Assembly (NCBI RefSeq): GCF_903933125.1
Contig: NZ_CAIZIZ010000476.1
Span: 1-33,400 of the forward strand
Length of the DNA stretch: 33,400 nt
Direction of reading: 5' to 3'
Source: an uncultured Lamprocystis sp.
GTDB taxonomy: Bacteria > Pseudomonadota > Gammaproteobacteria > Chromatiales > Chromatiaceae
The translations under genes and the position numbers were made by a program. Under the pieces are notes generated by a model. The model worked only from the letters and a program-made list of their open reading frames with translations. It made no database searches and was not told where the DNA came from. Numbering within the stretch: position 1 is the first letter of the stretch; each line of letters opens with the position of its first letter. This document shows positions 9,450-19,188 of the stretch, piece by piece.

Positions 9450-10289
9450 TCAGCCGGACGCGTCCCCGCCGCCCGCTAAAGCGGCGGCCTCCGGTCGAGT
9501 CACCCCGGCCGCCTGCGGCAGCGCGTACTCCACCGGGTAGTCCGCACGCACGAAAAACAGTCCCTGCGGCGGCGCCGTCACCCCGCCGACGCTTCGATCA
9601 CGCACCGCGAGCAGTTCCCGAGTCCAGTCCACCGATGCCTCACCGCGGCCAATGGCGATCAAGACTCCGACAATATTGCGCACCATATGCTGCAGGAAAC
9701 CGTTCGCCCCGGTCGCCAGATCGATCACCTCGCCATCCCGCCGCAGGTCCAAGTAGTGCATCCGCCGCACCGGGCTCTTGGCCTGACAGCCGGCCGCGCG
9801 GAAGCTGCTGAAATCATGCTCGCCCAGCAGCGCGCGACCCGCCGCCTGCATCCGCTCGAGGTCCAGCGGCTGATGGACCCACAGGGCGCGGTCGCGCTCC
9901 AGTGCGGAACGGGTGGTACGGGTCAGGATGCGGTAGCGATAGTGGCGGGCGCAGGCGGAAAAACGGGCATGAAAGGGCTCAGGCACCTGACGCGCCCAAC
10001 GCACGGCGCAGTCCCGCGGGAGGTTGACGTTGGTCCCGAGCACCCAGGCGCGCTCCGTGCGATCGGCAACGGTATCGAAATGGACGACCTGCTCCAATGC
10101 ATGGACGCCCGCGTCGGTGCGTCCGGCACAGTGGATGCGAACCGGATGGTCAGCGACCGTCGAGACCGCCCCTTCCAGAGTCTCCTGGACCGTGCGTCCC
10201 TGCGCTTGGGTCTGCCAGCCGCAATAGCCGGAACCGTCGTACTCGACGCCCAGCACGATCCGCCGACGTGACGGCCCATCAGCGGACAT
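9450..10289 (-). CDS. truA: tRNA pseudouridine(38-40) synthase
   Basis: Converts uridines 38-40 in the anticodon arm of many tRNAs to pseudouridine. The 279-residue protein has the catalytic aspartate D59 in HCAGRTDAGVHA, the opening VLGVEYDGSGYCGWQ, and NGFLQHMVRNIVGVLIAIG in the second half. The ATG at 10289 has GGAG 8 nt upstream; the preceding TTG codon is a less likely start. It lies between fimV and trpF on the same strand, with gaps of about 80 and 72 bp. This fimV-truA-trpF order is conserved in Pseudomonas. Its C-terminal tail is alanine/glycine-rich and less conserved. Confidence 0.96.
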   Translation of the reverse strand: MSADGPSRRRIVLGVEYDGSGYCGWQTQAQGRTVQETLEGAVSTVADHPVRIHCAGRTDAGVHALEQVVHFDTVADRTERAWVLGTNVNLPRDCAVRWARQVPEPFHARFSACARHYRYRILTRTTRSALERDRALWVHQPLDLERMQAAGRALLGEHDFSSFRAAGCQAKSPVRRMHYLDLRRDGEVIDLATGANGFLQHMVRNIVGVLIAIGRGEASVDWTRELLAVRDRSVGGVTAPPQGLFFVRADYPVEYALPQAAGVTRPEAAALAGGGDASG

Positions 10290-10370
10290 CAAGCACGCTC
10301 CACGTCTGGACCGCCACCGCTGCGCCGCACGCGGTCGGGTGGCAGCAAAACCTGCTGGGGATGAGGCGAT

Positions 10371-13300
10371 TCAACCGATGCGCCGCAGCAATACCTGGGC
10401 CTCGCCGCGCTGCTCCTCGTTGCCCTCGCTCAGCACCTCTTCAAGGATACCCTTGGCCGAGTCCTGGTCCCCCATCTCGACGTAAGCGCGCGCCAGATCG
10501 AGTTTCGTCGCCGTCTCATCCCAGAGCCCCGGATCCATCGGCCACTGCGATGACAGCAGGTCGCTGGATGCACTGTCTTCCTGAGTCCCGAAGAGCACCG
10601 GCAGTACGGTACCCGCGCCTTTTCCTGCGCCAACTCCGGCCATCTCGCCTTTCGGCCTGACCGGCTCCGCCGCGGGCCCGGAACGATCGCCCGTGGTTCC
10701 CGACTCAGTGGTCCCGGACGCCGTGTCATCGAACGTCCGGAGATCGAGCTCACTGGCCGCCCGCAGGTCCTCAATAGTCAGCTCCAGGTCGGATAGCCCG
10801 CCGGAGAACAGCCGATCGTTGTCGTCACTCGGCGGGACCTCAAGGTGCAGAGGGTCGCTGTCCGGCTGGCGGTCAGGCGCACTGCCCGACAGCAACGATG
10901 GCTCCGGCGGCGTCGCCGCACTCTTGTCACGCTCGGACGGAGACCAACCGGACAGGACCTCCGCTACCGGGCGAACCTCGCGATCCGCAACCGGGTCCGC
11001 CAAAGGACGCGGCACCTCGCGCAGTGCCAGGTCGGCTGACGGCTTGCGTGCATCGCTGATATCAAGGGAGTAGACATCATCGGAATTGCCGCCGAAGGAA
11101 TCGCGCAGCAGTTCGACCCCGGGCACGGTACGATCGATGCTCGGCGTGGACGGTGCGGAGTAGGCGTCACCAAGCGTGCGCGCGTTGGAACCGAGAAAAC
11201 GTTCGATCGACGATTCGAAATGTCCCGCGTCAGGCGCGGCGCGCACCGGCGTCACCGCGAGACTATCGTCAACGCCGCCCGGCTGCACGGCAGCAGCCAT
11301 ATTGACCAGGCGCTTCCAACGCTCCGGATTGACCTGATCGCCGCCGGTGGCCTGGACCTGCCGCAGCAGATCACCCAGCGCTTGCGAGTTCTTGGCACCG
11401 TAGTAGGCCTCCGCGAGCTTGAACTGAAGATCCAGGCGGTCGGGGCTGCGTTTGAGTTCATCCCGCAGGAGTTCCTCAGCCTCGCGATAGCGGCCATAGG
11501 CGATGTAGATGTCAGCCTCGGAGATGACATCGGCCTCTTCCGTTTCCGGCTCAACCCGTCCAAATGGCGAGAACGCCGCGGACGGGGAATCGAGTGCGCC
11601 CGGCACCGCCGACGCACGCAATTCCGAATTTTGACCGACGCCTGGAGACATCATCTTGCGTGCCGACCCGAGCACCAGGTTTTCAGGTACCTCGCGAGAA
11701 TCGAACTCAACACTCGAATCGCGCCCGATGCGACGCCGTGAACGCAGCCACATCAACACACCGATACCCAGGGCCGTCGCGGCGGCGACACCGGCCAACG
11801 GCAGCAGCAGCGCACGCCAGGCGGAATCGCCCTCGGCACTGGCAACCGGACTCGCCGTGTTGGCCGGCATCGGCATCGCTGACTGATTGGTCGGCAGTGA
11901 AACCGCAACCGGCAGGGACGCTGCGGTTGACGCGATCGAAGCTGGACTCGGTACGGCCATGGGTGCCGTGGGCAAGGATGCAGCGAGGGTTCCCGGCGCG
12001 GCACTCCCGCCGACCGCGGCATCCAGCGGCAGCGCACCGGCCGCCGCTGGACTGCCGTCGAGCAACTCACCAGGTGCCCCACCGACAGTCGCGTCATCCG
12101 GGGGTAGACCACCGACCGATCCCAGTGACGCGATCAAGTCTGGCGGGGCCTCCGGCGTTACTGCCGCACCGGACGCCGGTGAACCCGCCATGCCCGCGCC
12201 CGGACCACCCGGCGCCGCGGCACCCGCCATGCCCGCGCCCGGACCACCCGGTGCTGCGGCACCCACCGTGCCCGCGCCCGGACCACCCGGCGCCGCGGCA
12301 CCCACCGTGCCCGCTCCCGGACCACCCGGCGCTGTGGCACCCGCCATGCCCGCGCCCGGACCACCCGGCGCTGCGGCACCCGCCATGCCCGCTCCCGGAC
12401 CACCCGGCGCTTGAGCAGGCTGACCCGCGTTCAGCACGCCCGGCGCCGGTTGTTCCCCGCCCTGAATGCGGGCAAGCTCCGCGTTACGCAGCTGCAGCAG
12501 TCGTTGGATCTCCGAGAGCTGGGACTCGAGGTCCCGAATGCGCCCCCGCATTTCTACCGTTTCCTGACGGGTACTCTCGCTCGCCTCGCGAACCAGCAGA
12601 AGTTCCTCCTCCATACCCACTGCGCCGGGGCCAGCGGTCGCGGCGCGCGCTTCACCCGCGGGAGCGGTCCCGGCGATCTTCAATCGCGACTCGCCCGCCA
12701 GGGCCGGTTGCGGCGGCGCGGTCGGGTCGGTCAGCGGAGCACGGCGCACCGGATCACCCTTCAGCGCGGCCGTGAACTCCCGGCTGGCGGCATCCGGCCC
12801 CAGGGCAAACAATTCGTCCGCACTCGGTATGGTTAGCGTTTTGCCGACGATCAGCCGATTGATGTCGCCGCGGATGAAGGCGTCCTGATTATTCCGATAG
12901 AGTGCCATGGCGGTTTGCGACACCGTGGCACCCGCTGGAGTCCGACCGCGCGCCAGACGCCAGAGTCCAGTGCCTGGACGAATCGGACCAAAGCGCTTCG
13001 GGAACCCACCGCTGCTTGCCGCAACCGGCGGCGCGGCGCGCGGCGGCGCGGCTTCGACCGGCGGCGGCGCGGCCTTCCTGGCGCGGGCCGGGAGCGGCGG
13101 TTCAACCGCGGCCGACGGGGTTTCCGTGCGCGCCGGCCGCGCACTCGCCATGGGCTGCTCGATCGGCGGCGCGGACCGGGAAGCGGTGACCGCCGGGTCC
13201 AGCAGGAGGGTGAACTGCTTGACCAGGCGTCCATTCGGCCACACGACTTCGACCAGGAAGTCCATGTAGGGCTCACGGATGGGTTCCCGGCTGGTGATGC

Positions 13301-13580
13301 GGATCACCGGATTGCCGCGCGGTGAGAGTTGCGGGCTTAGCCGCAGCTTGCCCAGGTGGTGGTAGCGCTCGACACCGGCCTTGTTGAACTCCGCTTGCGG
13401 GGCGATCTGTGCCTTGATCGTGTCGAGCTCGTCCGACTTCACGTCCAGAAGCTCGATTTCGCCCGCAAAGGGCTGATTGAGCGCGGATTGCAGACGCATT
13501 CCACCCACGCCCAAGGCATACGCATCGGTCACGGCCAGAGCCGGGACCAGCATCGACGCCAGGTAAAACTTGCGAGACAT
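10371..13580 (-). CDS. fimV: FimV-type polar hub / peptidoglycan-binding protein
   Basis: A 1069-residue FimV/TspA protein: signal peptide (1 to about 23), conserved N-terminal FimV domain (GMRLQSALNQPFAGEIEL), a LysM-like peptidoglycan-binding segment near 190-250 (LWRLARGRTPAGATVSQTA), a coiled coil (about 320-373), a collagen-like repeat array (391-468), one transmembrane helix (about 590-610), an acidic cytoplasmic region with TPR-like helices (REAEELLRDELKRSPDR), and the short C-terminal FimV domain (LDLARAYVEMGDQDSAKGIL). In Pseudomonas FimV assembles the type IV pilus secretin and marks the cell pole. The start has GGGAG 4 nt upstream. Linker regions are low complexity. The usual asd-like paralogue (usg) between asd and fimV is missing here. 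Confidence 0.93.
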   Translation of the reverse strand: MSRKFYLASMLVPALAVTDAYALGVGGMRLQSALNQPFAGEIELLDVKSDELDTIKAQIAPQAEFNKAGVERYHHLGKLRLSPQLSPRGNPVIRITSREPIREPYMDFLVEVVWPNGRLVKQFTLLLDPAVTASRSAPPIEQPMASARPARTETPSAAVEPPLPARARKAAPPPVEAAPPRAAPPVAASSGGFPKRFGPIRPGTGLWRLARGRTPAGATVSQTAMALYRNNQDAFIRGDINRLIVGKTLTIPSADELFALGPDAASREFTAALKGDPVRRAPLTDPTAPPQPALAGESRLKIAGTAPAGEARAATAGPGAVGMEEELLLVREASESTRQETVEMRGRIRDLESQLSEIQRLLQLRNAELARIQGGEQPAPGVLNAGQPAQAPGGPGAGMAGAAAPGGPGAGMAGATAPGGPGAGTVGAAAPGGPGAGTVGAAAPGGPGAGMAGAAAPGGPGAGMAGSPASGAAVTPEAPPDLIASLGSVGGLPPDDATVGGAPGELLDGSPAAAGALPLDAAVGGSAAPGTLAASLPTAPMAVPSPASIASTAASLPVAVSLPTNQSAMPMPANTASPVASAEGDSAWRALLLPLAGVAAATALGIGVLMWLRSRRRIGRDSSVEFDSREVPENLVLGSARKMMSPGVGQNSELRASAVPGALDSPSAAFSPFGRVEPETEEADVISEADIYIAYGRYREAEELLRDELKRSPDRLDLQFKLAEAYYGAKNSQALGDLLRQVQATGGDQVNPERWKRLVNMAAAVQPGGVDDSLAVTPVRAAPDAGHFESSIERFLGSNARTLGDAYSAPSTPSIDRTVPGVELLRDSFGGNSDDVYSLDISDARKPSADLALREVPRPLADPVADREVRPVAEVLSGWSPSERDKSAATPPEPSLLSGSAPDRQPDSDPLHLEVPPSDDNDRLFSGGLSDLELTIEDLRAASELDLRTFDDTASGTTESGTTGDRSGPAAEPVRPKGEMAGVGAGKGAGTVLPVLFGTQEDSASSDLLSSQWPMDPGLWDETATKLDLARAYVEMGDQDSAKGILEEVLSEGNEEQRGEAQVLLRRIG
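12177..12410 (-). repeat. Six in-frame 39-bp repeats in fimV (collagen-like GGPGAG units)
   Basis: Six tandem units of 13 codons, consensus A-P-G-G-P-G-A-G-M/T-A/V-G-A-A, encode residues 391-468 in the periplasmic linker of FimV. The units are nearly identical at the DNA level; the main variation is M-A versus T-V at positions 9-10 and the final two residues. An array with a whole-codon period can gain or lose units by slippage without shifting frame. Confidence 0.92.
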
Positions 13581-13706
13581 CCTACTCCCTCGTTCACCAA
13601 GAAACGGCTGCATGGGCGATTCGATCAACCCGTAGCGGGGAGTCGATACCGGGCAACATCCGCAGACACGGTGCGAACTCAACGATGACTTCACCTTACG
13701 GGTCGA

Positions 13707-13736
13707 ACTATATATGAATCTCCCCCCTTTCACCAA
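13707..13736 (-). promoter_or_regulatory. Possible sigma-70 promoter for fimV
   Basis: On the minus strand TTGGTG (13731-13736) is followed by 18 nt and TATAGT (13707-13712). The -10 box is good and the -35 box poor. It would give a leader of about 120 nt before the fimV ATG. The surrounding DNA is clearly more AT-rich than its flanks. Confidence 0.4.
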
Positions 13737-13770
13737 GGCTACACCGCGGCGGCAGCCCGCTGACCCTGAA

Positions 13771-14886
13771 CTAGCGCTCGAGGAGGATCCGCAGCATCCG
13801 CCGCAACGGCTCGGCCGCACCCCAGAGCAACTGATCACCGACGGTGAAGGCCGCCAGATAGCGCTCCCCGAGATTCATCTTGCGCAGACGCCCGACCGGC
13901 ACCTCCAGCCGTCCGGTCACCGCGGCCGGCGACAGGTCACGGACGGTCTGCGCCCGCTCGTTGGGAATCACCCGCACCCAGTCGTTCGCGGCGGCGATGA
14001 TCCGCTGCGCCTCGGCCACGGGCAGGTCGTCAGTGAGCTTGATGGTGAGTCCCTGACTGTGGCAACGCATCGCACCAACCCGCACGCAGAGTCCATCGAC
14101 CGGGATGGACTGCTGGTCCAGACCGAGAATTTTGTTCGTTTCTGCCTGTCCCTTCCACTCTTCGCGGCTCTGACCATTCTCCAGTTGGGTATCGATCCAG
14201 GGGATCAGACTGCCGGCCAACGGCGCACCGAAGCTGGCGGTCGGAAAGGCCGCATCGCGCAGGGTCACGGTCACCGCCCGATCGATCTCCAGGATCGCCG
14301 AGGCCGGATCGGCGAGCAGCGGTGCCGCGCTATCATGGAGCGCACCCATCTGCTGCAGCAACTCGCGCATGTTCTTGGCGCCGGCTCCGGACGCGGCCTG
14401 GTAGGTCATGGCGCTGATCCATTCCACCAGACCCGCCCGCAGCAACCCGCCGATGGCCATCAGCATCAGGCTCACGGTGCAATTGCCGCCGATGAAGTCG
14501 CGCCGACCGGCCGCCAGCGCGGCGTCGATCAGCTCGCGGTTCACCGGGTCCAGGATAATGGTGGCGTCGGGCTGCATCCGCAGCGCCGAGGCGGCATCGA
14601 TCCAGTAACCATCCCACCCGGCGGCGCGCAGCTTGGGATGCACCTCCTTGGTGTAGTCCCCGCCCTGACAGGTGACCAGGATGTCCATCTCACCCAGCGC
14701 GTCGATCGCACCGGCGTCGAGCAGGGGGCCGCCGACGCGACCCAAATCCGGTCCCGGTTGGCCGACCTGCGAGGTGCTGAAAAAACGCGGTGCGTCGATC
14801 AGGTCAAAATCCTGTTCCGCCCGCATCCGGTCCATGAGGACCGACCCCACCATGCCGCGCCAGCCGATAAAACCTACACGATTCAT
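13771..14886 (-). CDS. asd: Aspartate-semialdehyde dehydrogenase
   Basis: Reduces aspartyl phosphate to aspartate semialdehyde, the branch point to lysine, diaminopimelate, threonine and methionine. The 371-residue protein has the NADP-binding opening [14 protein letters not shown], the active-site C136 in [12 protein letters not shown] and the base H276 in [12 protein letters not shown]. The WRGMVGS and [10 protein letters not shown] wording is the gammaproteobacterial Asd type. It follows leuB by 40 bp and precedes fimV by about 190 bp. Placement next to leuB is the Pseudomonas arrangement. The motifs I can see are intact. Confidence 0.96.
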   Translation of the reverse strand: MNRVGFIGWRGMVGSVLMDRMRAEQDFDLIDAPRFFSTSQVGQPGPDLGRVGGPLLDAGAIDALGEMDILVTCQGGDYTKEVHPKLRAAGWDGYWIDAASALRMQPDATIILDPVNRELIDAALAAGRRDFIGGNCTVSLMLMAIGGLLRAGLVEWISAMTYQAASGAGAKNMRELLQQMGALHDSAAPLLADPASAILEIDRAVTVTLRDAAFPTASFGAPLAGSLIPWIDTQLENGQSREEWKGQAETNKILGLDQQSIPVDGLCVRVGAMRCHSQGLTIKLTDDLPVAEAQRIIAAANDWVRVIPNERAQTVRDLSPAAVTGRLEVPVGRLRKMNLGERYLAAFTVGDQLLWGAAEPLRRMLRILLER

Positions 14887-14926
14887 CTCATTACATCCGA
14901 TACTTACTTTATCAGTCGAAACAGGC

Positions 14927-16006
14927 TCAAGCCGGCAAGGCCGCCACTACCGCATCCCCCATCTCCACGGTCCCCACCCGGCGCATCCCGGCCGACAGGA
15001 TATCCGGGGTGCGCAGGCCCTGATCGAGCACCGTGGAAACCGCCGCTTCGATCCGCTGCGCCGCCTCCGGCGCTCCAAGCGAATAGCGCAGCATCATGGC
15101 CACCGACAACAGGGTGGCCAGCGGATTGGCCACACCCTGGCCCGCGATGTCCGGGGCCGAGCCGTGGATCGGCTCATACATGCCCTGTCCGGCCGCGTTC
15201 AGCGATGCCGAGGGTAACATGCCGATCGACCCGGTGAGCATGGACGCACAGTCCGACAGAATGTCACCAAACAGATTGCCGGTCACCATGACATCGAACT
15301 GCTTGGGTGCGCGCACCAGTTGCATGGCCGCATTGTCCACATACATGTGACTCAGCGCGACATCCGGGTAATCGGCCCCGACGCGGGTCGCCACCTCGCG
15401 CCACAACTCGGTGCATTCCAGCACGTTGGCCTTGTCCACCGAACAGACCCGCCGGTCGCGTTTGCGCGCCAGGTCGAAGGCGACGCGGCAGATGCGCTCG
15501 ATCTCCGACTCGGTATAGACCATGGTGTTGACCCCGCGGCGCTCGCCGGAGGCCAGGGTCTCGACCCCGCGCGGTTGACCGAAATAGATGTCTCCGGTCA
15601 GCTCGCGCACGATCATGATGTCGAGCCCCGAGACCACCTCCGGCTTGAGGCTCGAGGCCCCGGCCAACTGCGGATACAGAATCGCCGGGCGCAGGTTGGC
15701 GAAAAGTCCCAGACCGGCACGCAGCCCCAACAACCCTTTCTCCGGACGCTTGGAAATATGCAGGGGCTCCCACTTGGGTCCGCCGACCGCCCCCAACAGG
15801 ACGGCATCCGCGGCGCGGGCGGCCTCCAGGGTCTGCGCGGGCAGTGGATCACCGAACACGTCATAGGCCGCGCCGCCCACCAACCCGTGCTCCAGCTCGA
15901 CCGCGATGGCACCCTGCGCCTGGAGCGCCTTAAGCAGCTTGACCGCCTCGCCCACGATCTCCGGGCCGATGCCGTCACCAGGCAGCACTAACACCTTTTT
16001 CGTCAA
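14927..16006 (-). CDS. leuB: 3-isopropylmalate dehydrogenase
   Basis: Oxidatively decarboxylates 3-isopropylmalate to 2-oxoisocaproate precursor in leucine synthesis, using NAD. At 359 residues it matches the family. The opening [16 protein letters not shown], the substrate loop [13 protein letters not shown], the metal ligands in [10 protein letters not shown] and the NAD-binding [18 protein letters not shown] are present. The start is read as TTG at 16006: GGAG lies 8 nt upstream and the next residues are TKKVLVLP. A nearby ATG is out of frame and stops after two codons. A TTG start may keep expression below that of leuCD. Confidence 0.95.
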   Translation of the reverse strand: MTKKVLVLPGDGIGPEIVGEAVKLLKALQAQGAIAVELEHGLVGGAAYDVFGDPLPAQTLEAARAADAVLLGAVGGPKWEPLHISKRPEKGLLGLRAGLGLFANLRPAILYPQLAGASSLKPEVVSGLDIMIVRELTGDIYFGQPRGVETLASGERRGVNTMVYTESEIERICRVAFDLARKRDRRVCSVDKANVLECTELWREVATRVGADYPDVALSHMYVDNAAMQLVRAPKQFDVMVTGNLFGDILSDCASMLTGSIGMLPSASLNAAGQGMYEPIHGSAPDIAGQGVANPLATLLSVAMMLRYSLGAPEAAQRIEAAVSTVLDQGLRTPDILSAGMRRVGTVEMGDAVVAALPA

Positions 16007-16074
16007 TTCATTATCTCCAATTCTAAACGCTGCATCTGATCCGCGCTGACGCGGTTCACGGCGGTGCGCCGGGG

Positions 16075-16722
16075 TCAGGTCTGATCCGCAAGAAAGACCC
16101 AAGGGGCCTCGACTCGCCGCCGCGCTTCAAAGGCACGGATGCTGTCCACGTGCTTGAGCGTCAAGCCGATATCGTCGAGGCCCTCGATCAGACACTGCTT
16201 GCGGAAGGCATCCACCGTGAACGCGATGGACTCGCTGCCCAGGGTCAGGGTCTGCCGCGGCAGATCCACCACCAGCCGCAGGGCCTCTGCACCCGTCGCT
16301 TGAGCAAACAGACGATCGATGATTTCTGCCTCAAGAACAATCGGTAATATGCCATTTTTAAAGCAATTGCTAAAAAATATGTCGGCGTAACTCGGGGCCA
16401 GGATGACCCGGATGCCGAAGTCAGCCAGGGCCCAGGGGGCATGCTCACGGGAGGACCCACAACCGAAATTCTCGCGCGCCAGCAGGATTTCGGCACCGGC
16501 ATAGCGCGGGTCATTGAGGACGAACGACGTATTGAGCGGCCGGTTGGTGCAATCCATACCCGGCTCACCGTGGTCCAGATACCGCCATTCATCAAACAGA
16601 TAGGGCCCAAAGCCGCTGCGCTTAATGCTTTTCAGAAACTGCTTGGGGATGATGGCGTCGGTGTCCACATTAGCCCGATCCAGCGGCACCACGCTGCCGG
16701 TGAAGTTCTTGAACGGCTCCAT
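16075..16722 (-). CDS. leuD: 3-isopropylmalate dehydratase small subunit
   Basis: Swivel-domain subunit that with LeuC isomerises 2- to 3-isopropylmalate. The 215-residue protein has [21 protein letters not shown] at the start, the [13 protein letters not shown] motif near residue 88 and [19 protein letters not shown], all hallmarks of LeuD. Its ATG directly abuts the leuC stop (TGA ATG), so the subunits are translationally coupled. leuB follows after 68 bp. A short AT-rich patch around 16345-16385 encodes the FFSNCFKNG region and is not an insertion. Confidence 0.96.
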   Translation of the reverse strand: MEPFKNFTGSVVPLDRANVDTDAIIPKQFLKSIKRSGFGPYLFDEWRYLDHGEPGMDCTNRPLNTSFVLNDPRYAGAEILLARENFGCGSSREHAPWALADFGIRVILAPSYADIFFSNCFKNGILPIVLEAEIIDRLFAQATGAEALRLVVDLPRQTLTLGSESIAFTVDAFRKQCLIEGLDDIGLTLKHVDSIRAFEARRRVEAPWVFLADQT

Positions 16723-18126
16723 TCAGAGGGTCCTCACGTCGACGAAATGACCAGTGACCGCGGCCGCGGCCGCCATGGCAGGACTCACCAGGTGGGTGCG
16801 CCCGCCCGGTCCCTGGCGGCCCTCAAAATTGCGATTCGAGGTCGAGGCGCAACGCTCACCCGGCTCCAGCCGGTCCGCGTTCATCGCCAGACACATGGAG
16901 CAGCCGGGTTCACGCCATTCGAAACCGGCGGCGGTGAAAATCCGGTCCAGCCCCTCGGCCTCCGCCTGCGCTTTCACCAATCCGGAACCCGGAACCACCA
17001 GCGCCAGCTTGATACTGTCGGCAACCTGGCGGCCCGCGACCACGGCGGCGGCCGCCCGCAGGTCCTCGATCCGCGAGTTGGTGCAGGAACCGATGAAGAC
17101 CTTGTCCGGGCGGATCTCGGTGATCGGCGTACCGGGCCTGAGCCCCATATAACTCAGGGCATGGCGCATGCTGCCGGCTTTCACCGGATCGGGCTCGGCG
17201 GCCGGATCGGGCACCTTGCCGTCGACCGCAACCACCTGTTCGGGCGAGGTGCCCCAGGTGACCTGCGGCTGGATCTCAGCGGCGGCGAGCCGGATGATCT
17301 GATCAAACCGGGCATCCGGGTCGCTGACCAGAGTGCGCCAATGGGCCGCCGCGCGTTCGAAGAGGTCGCCCTTGGGGGCCAGCGGACGGCCGCGCATGTA
17401 CTCGATGGTCTTCTCGTCGACCGCCACCAGACCGGCCCGCGCACCCGCCTCGATCGCCATGTTGCAGACCGTCATGCGGCCTTCCAGCGAGAGCGCACGG
17501 ATCGCCGTGCCGCCGAACTCGACCACATAACCGGTACCGCCGGCGGTGCCGATGACGCCAATGACGGCGAGCACGATGTCCTTGGCGGTCACGCCCGGCC
17601 CCAGATCCCCGTCGATGCTGATCAGCATCGCCTTGGACTTGCGCTGGAGCAGACACTGGGTGGCGAGCACATGCTCGACCTCCGAGGTGCCGATCCCGAA
17701 GGCCAGTGCACCGAAGGCACCATGGGTGGCGGTATGCGAGTCGCCGCAGACCACCGTACTGCCCGGCAGGGTGAAGCCCTGCTCCGGACCGATCACATGG
17801 ACGACCCCCTGACGCGGATCGCCCATGGCGAACTCGGTGATACCGAAACTGCGGCAGTTCTCGTCCAGCGTCTCCACCTGCAGGCGCGAGACCGGGTCGG
17901 TGATCCCCGCCGCGAGATTGGCGGTCGGCACATTGTGATCCGGCACTGCCAGATTCGCCGCCACCCGCCACGGGCGCCGGCCGGCCAGGCGCAGCCCCTC
18001 GAACGCCTGGGGCGAAGTCACTTCATGAACGAGTTGGCGATCGATGTAGAGCAGCGCCGTGCCGTCCTCATCCACCCGCACCACATGCTCGTCCCACAGT
18101 TTATCGTAGAGGGTCCTGGCACCCAT
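16723..18126 (-). CDS. leuC: 3-isopropylmalate dehydratase large subunit (4Fe-4S)
   Basis: Aconitase-type catalytic subunit with LeuD in leucine synthesis. The 467-residue length matches E. coli LeuC. Cluster ligands are C348 in [12 protein letters not shown] and C409 and C412 in [28 protein letters not shown] (127-144) and [10 protein letters not shown] are also typical. It is the first gene of the minus-strand biosynthetic run, with a good promoter 34-62 bp upstream. No leucine-rich leader peptide or attenuator hairpin was recognised between promoter and start. leuA is not in the window. Confidence 0.97.
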   Translation of the reverse strand: MGARTLYDKLWDEHVVRVDEDGTALLYIDRQLVHEVTSPQAFEGLRLAGRRPWRVAANLAVPDHNVPTANLAAGITDPVSRLQVETLDENCRSFGITEFAMGDPRQGVVHVIGPEQGFTLPGSTVVCGDSHTATHGAFGALAFGIGTSEVEHVLATQCLLQRKSKAMLISIDGDLGPGVTAKDIVLAVIGVIGTAGGTGYVVEFGGTAIRALSLEGRMTVCNMAIEAGARAGLVAVDEKTIEYMRGRPLAPKGDLFERAAAHWRTLVSDPDARFDQIIRLAAAEIQPQVTWGTSPEQVVAVDGKVPDPAAEPDPVKAGSMRHALSYMGLRPGTPITEIRPDKVFIGSCTNSRIEDLRAAAAVVAGRQVADSIKLALVVPGSGLVKAQAEAEGLDRIFTAAGFEWREPGCSMCLAMNADRLEPGERCASTSNRNFEGRQGPGGRTHLVSPAMAAAAAVTGHFVDVRTL

Positions 18127-18159
18127 ATCGCCGCCTCGCTAGCAAAATCTCAACCTGTA

Positions 18160-18188
18160 AGAATAGTCGGGGCGGTGCGCAAACTCAA
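18160..18188 (-). promoter_or_regulatory. Sigma-70 promoter for the leuCDB unit
   Basis: On the minus strand TTGAGT (18183-18188), an exact 17-nt spacer, and TATTCT (18160-18165). Each box matches four of six consensus bases. Transcription would start near 18153, giving a leader under 30 nt before the leuC ATG. Confidence 0.6.
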
Positions 18189-18244
18189 TTGGTGCTGCAG
18201 CCGAGGCCGGTTCACGATGCGGGCTCGCCCTTCGGGACGTGTAG

Positions 18245-18426
18245 GGTGGATAAGGCGCGCCGCTCGCCGCTCGTAACTTCTCAATAACCCGCGGCAAACA
18301 GCCGATGCGGCTCCGCAAGTCTATGTTTCTCCAAGGGTAGCCCGTGGGCTTGCCGTGACTTATTGAGAAGTTACCGCCGCTCGGCGTCAGGGACCCGGCA
18401 CAGAGGTCGCGCGCGCCGCATCCACC
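18245..18426. repeat. Older palindromic repeat split by a MITE
   Basis: Outer arms GGTGGAT (18245-18251) and ATCCACC (18420-18426), with inner arms GGCGCGC (18254-18260) and GCGCGCC (18411-18417) at the same 2-nt offset. Removing the 102-bp MITE and one copy of its target duplication leaves a palindromic repeat of about 72 bp. GTAGGGTGGAT...ATCCACC repeats of this type are common between genes in gammaproteobacteria. The rest of the 18127-18525 gap holds the leuC promoter and no recognisable gene. Confidence 0.6.
18273..18374. mobile_element. 102-bp MITE with 8-bp target duplication, IS66-type ends
   Basis: Perfect 15-bp terminal inverted repeats: GTAACTTCTCAATAA (18273-18287) and TTATTGAGAAGTTAC (18360-18374). 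A further CGGCAA match inside each end extends them imperfectly to about 26 bp. CGCCGCTC occurs directly outside both ends (18265-18272 and 18375-18382), an exact 8-bp target-site duplication. There is no room for a transposase, so it moved in trans. GTAA ends with 8-bp duplications are the rule for the IS66 family; that parent is inferred. Confidence 0.85.
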
Positions 18427-18525
18427 ATCGGTCGCTTGACGCGGCGGCATCGGTCGCGTGCAAATACACGAGCCGGACGCCACAAGCACATCCGCCGACA
18501 CCCTAGCCGCCAACCTGGATCAGCC

Positions 18526-19188
18526 ATGGACCCCTCCTCCTACGCCACCCTGCTCGCCTTCAACGCGATCTCCAGTCACTTTACACGGCGCTCACAGAGG
18601 CAAATCGCGGCCCAGGAAGGCGCCCAGCAACGCGCCTTCCAGCAGCAGCAGTTCGAGGCCCAGCGCGAGGAGCAGCGGCAACAGGCCAAGGAGCGGCGGG
18701 AACAGGAATGGGCCATGGCGACCCGGCAGCGCCAGACCGCCCTGGATCTACAGGAGAACCAGAAAGTCCTGGACCACTGCCCACTGCGGCTCTTTCCCTC
18801 CCAAATTCTGCAATCGCACCGCTACGATGGACCGACCCCGCTGCGGGTGTTCCTCTCGCTGCCCGCCAACGGGCCACGCGACCTGGAAGGGCCGGTGCGC
18901 CAGGCACTCCAACAATTCCTCTCCACCCACTACAACTTCAATCTCGGGGTGCGCCCCATCGAACTCCTGGACGGAGCCTGGAAAGACGGCCAGTTCCAGG
19001 GTGCGGCCAGCATCAAGGCCCTGCACGAGCGGTTGCGCTCCGAACCGACCCTGGTACCGGAGACCCAGATGCCGGAGGGTGACGACCACCTCTACATCAA
19101 TCTGGCCTACTGGGGACCCGCCCAGGATCAGTACCGCTATCAGACGCTGGAGAAGATCGCCTATCGCCCCGTGGTCGAGGATGCATGA
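18526..19188 (+). CDS. Unrecognised 220-residue protein, coiled-coil N-terminus
   Basis: I do not recognise this protein. The start is hydrophobic-helical (MDPSSYATLLAFNAISSHF). Residues about 22-85 are a charged, glutamine-rich coiled coil. The rest looks like an alpha/beta domain (LRVFLSLPANGPRDLEGP, HLYINLAYWGPAQDQYRYQT). It ends abruptly at KIAYRPVVEDA. Its stop overlaps the ATG of a PIN-toxin remnant as ATGA, an arrangement typical of a vapB-vapC junction. The last few residues could therefore come from an antitoxin joined by deletion, leaving a truncated larger protein. The start at 18526 is preferred over an upstream in-frame ATG at 18436 because the extra residues are arginine/histidine-rich and unlike protein. 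No strong ribosome site. Confidence 0.65.
   Translation: MDPSSYATLLAFNAISSHFTRRSQRQIAAQEGAQQRAFQQQQFEAQREEQRQQAKERREQEWAMATRQRQTALDLQENQKVLDHCPLRLFPSQILQSHRYDGPTPLRVFLSLPANGPRDLEGPVRQALQQFLSTHYNFNLGVRPIELLDGAWKDGQFQGAASIKALHERLRSEPTLVPETQMPEGDDHLYINLAYWGPAQDQYRYQTLEKIAYRPVVEDA

Noticed and set aside
12177-12410. Possible CRISPR or centromere-like iteron array
   Set aside because: Units abut without spacers and encode an in-frame repeat in FimV.
13714-15237. 507-codon plus-strand frame across asd and leuB
   Set aside because: Shadow of asd and leuB with a Gln/Arg/Pro-rich product and no domain.
16441-18276. 611-codon plus-strand frame across leuD and leuC
   Set aside because: Shadow of leuCD; no start site of quality and low-complexity basic product.
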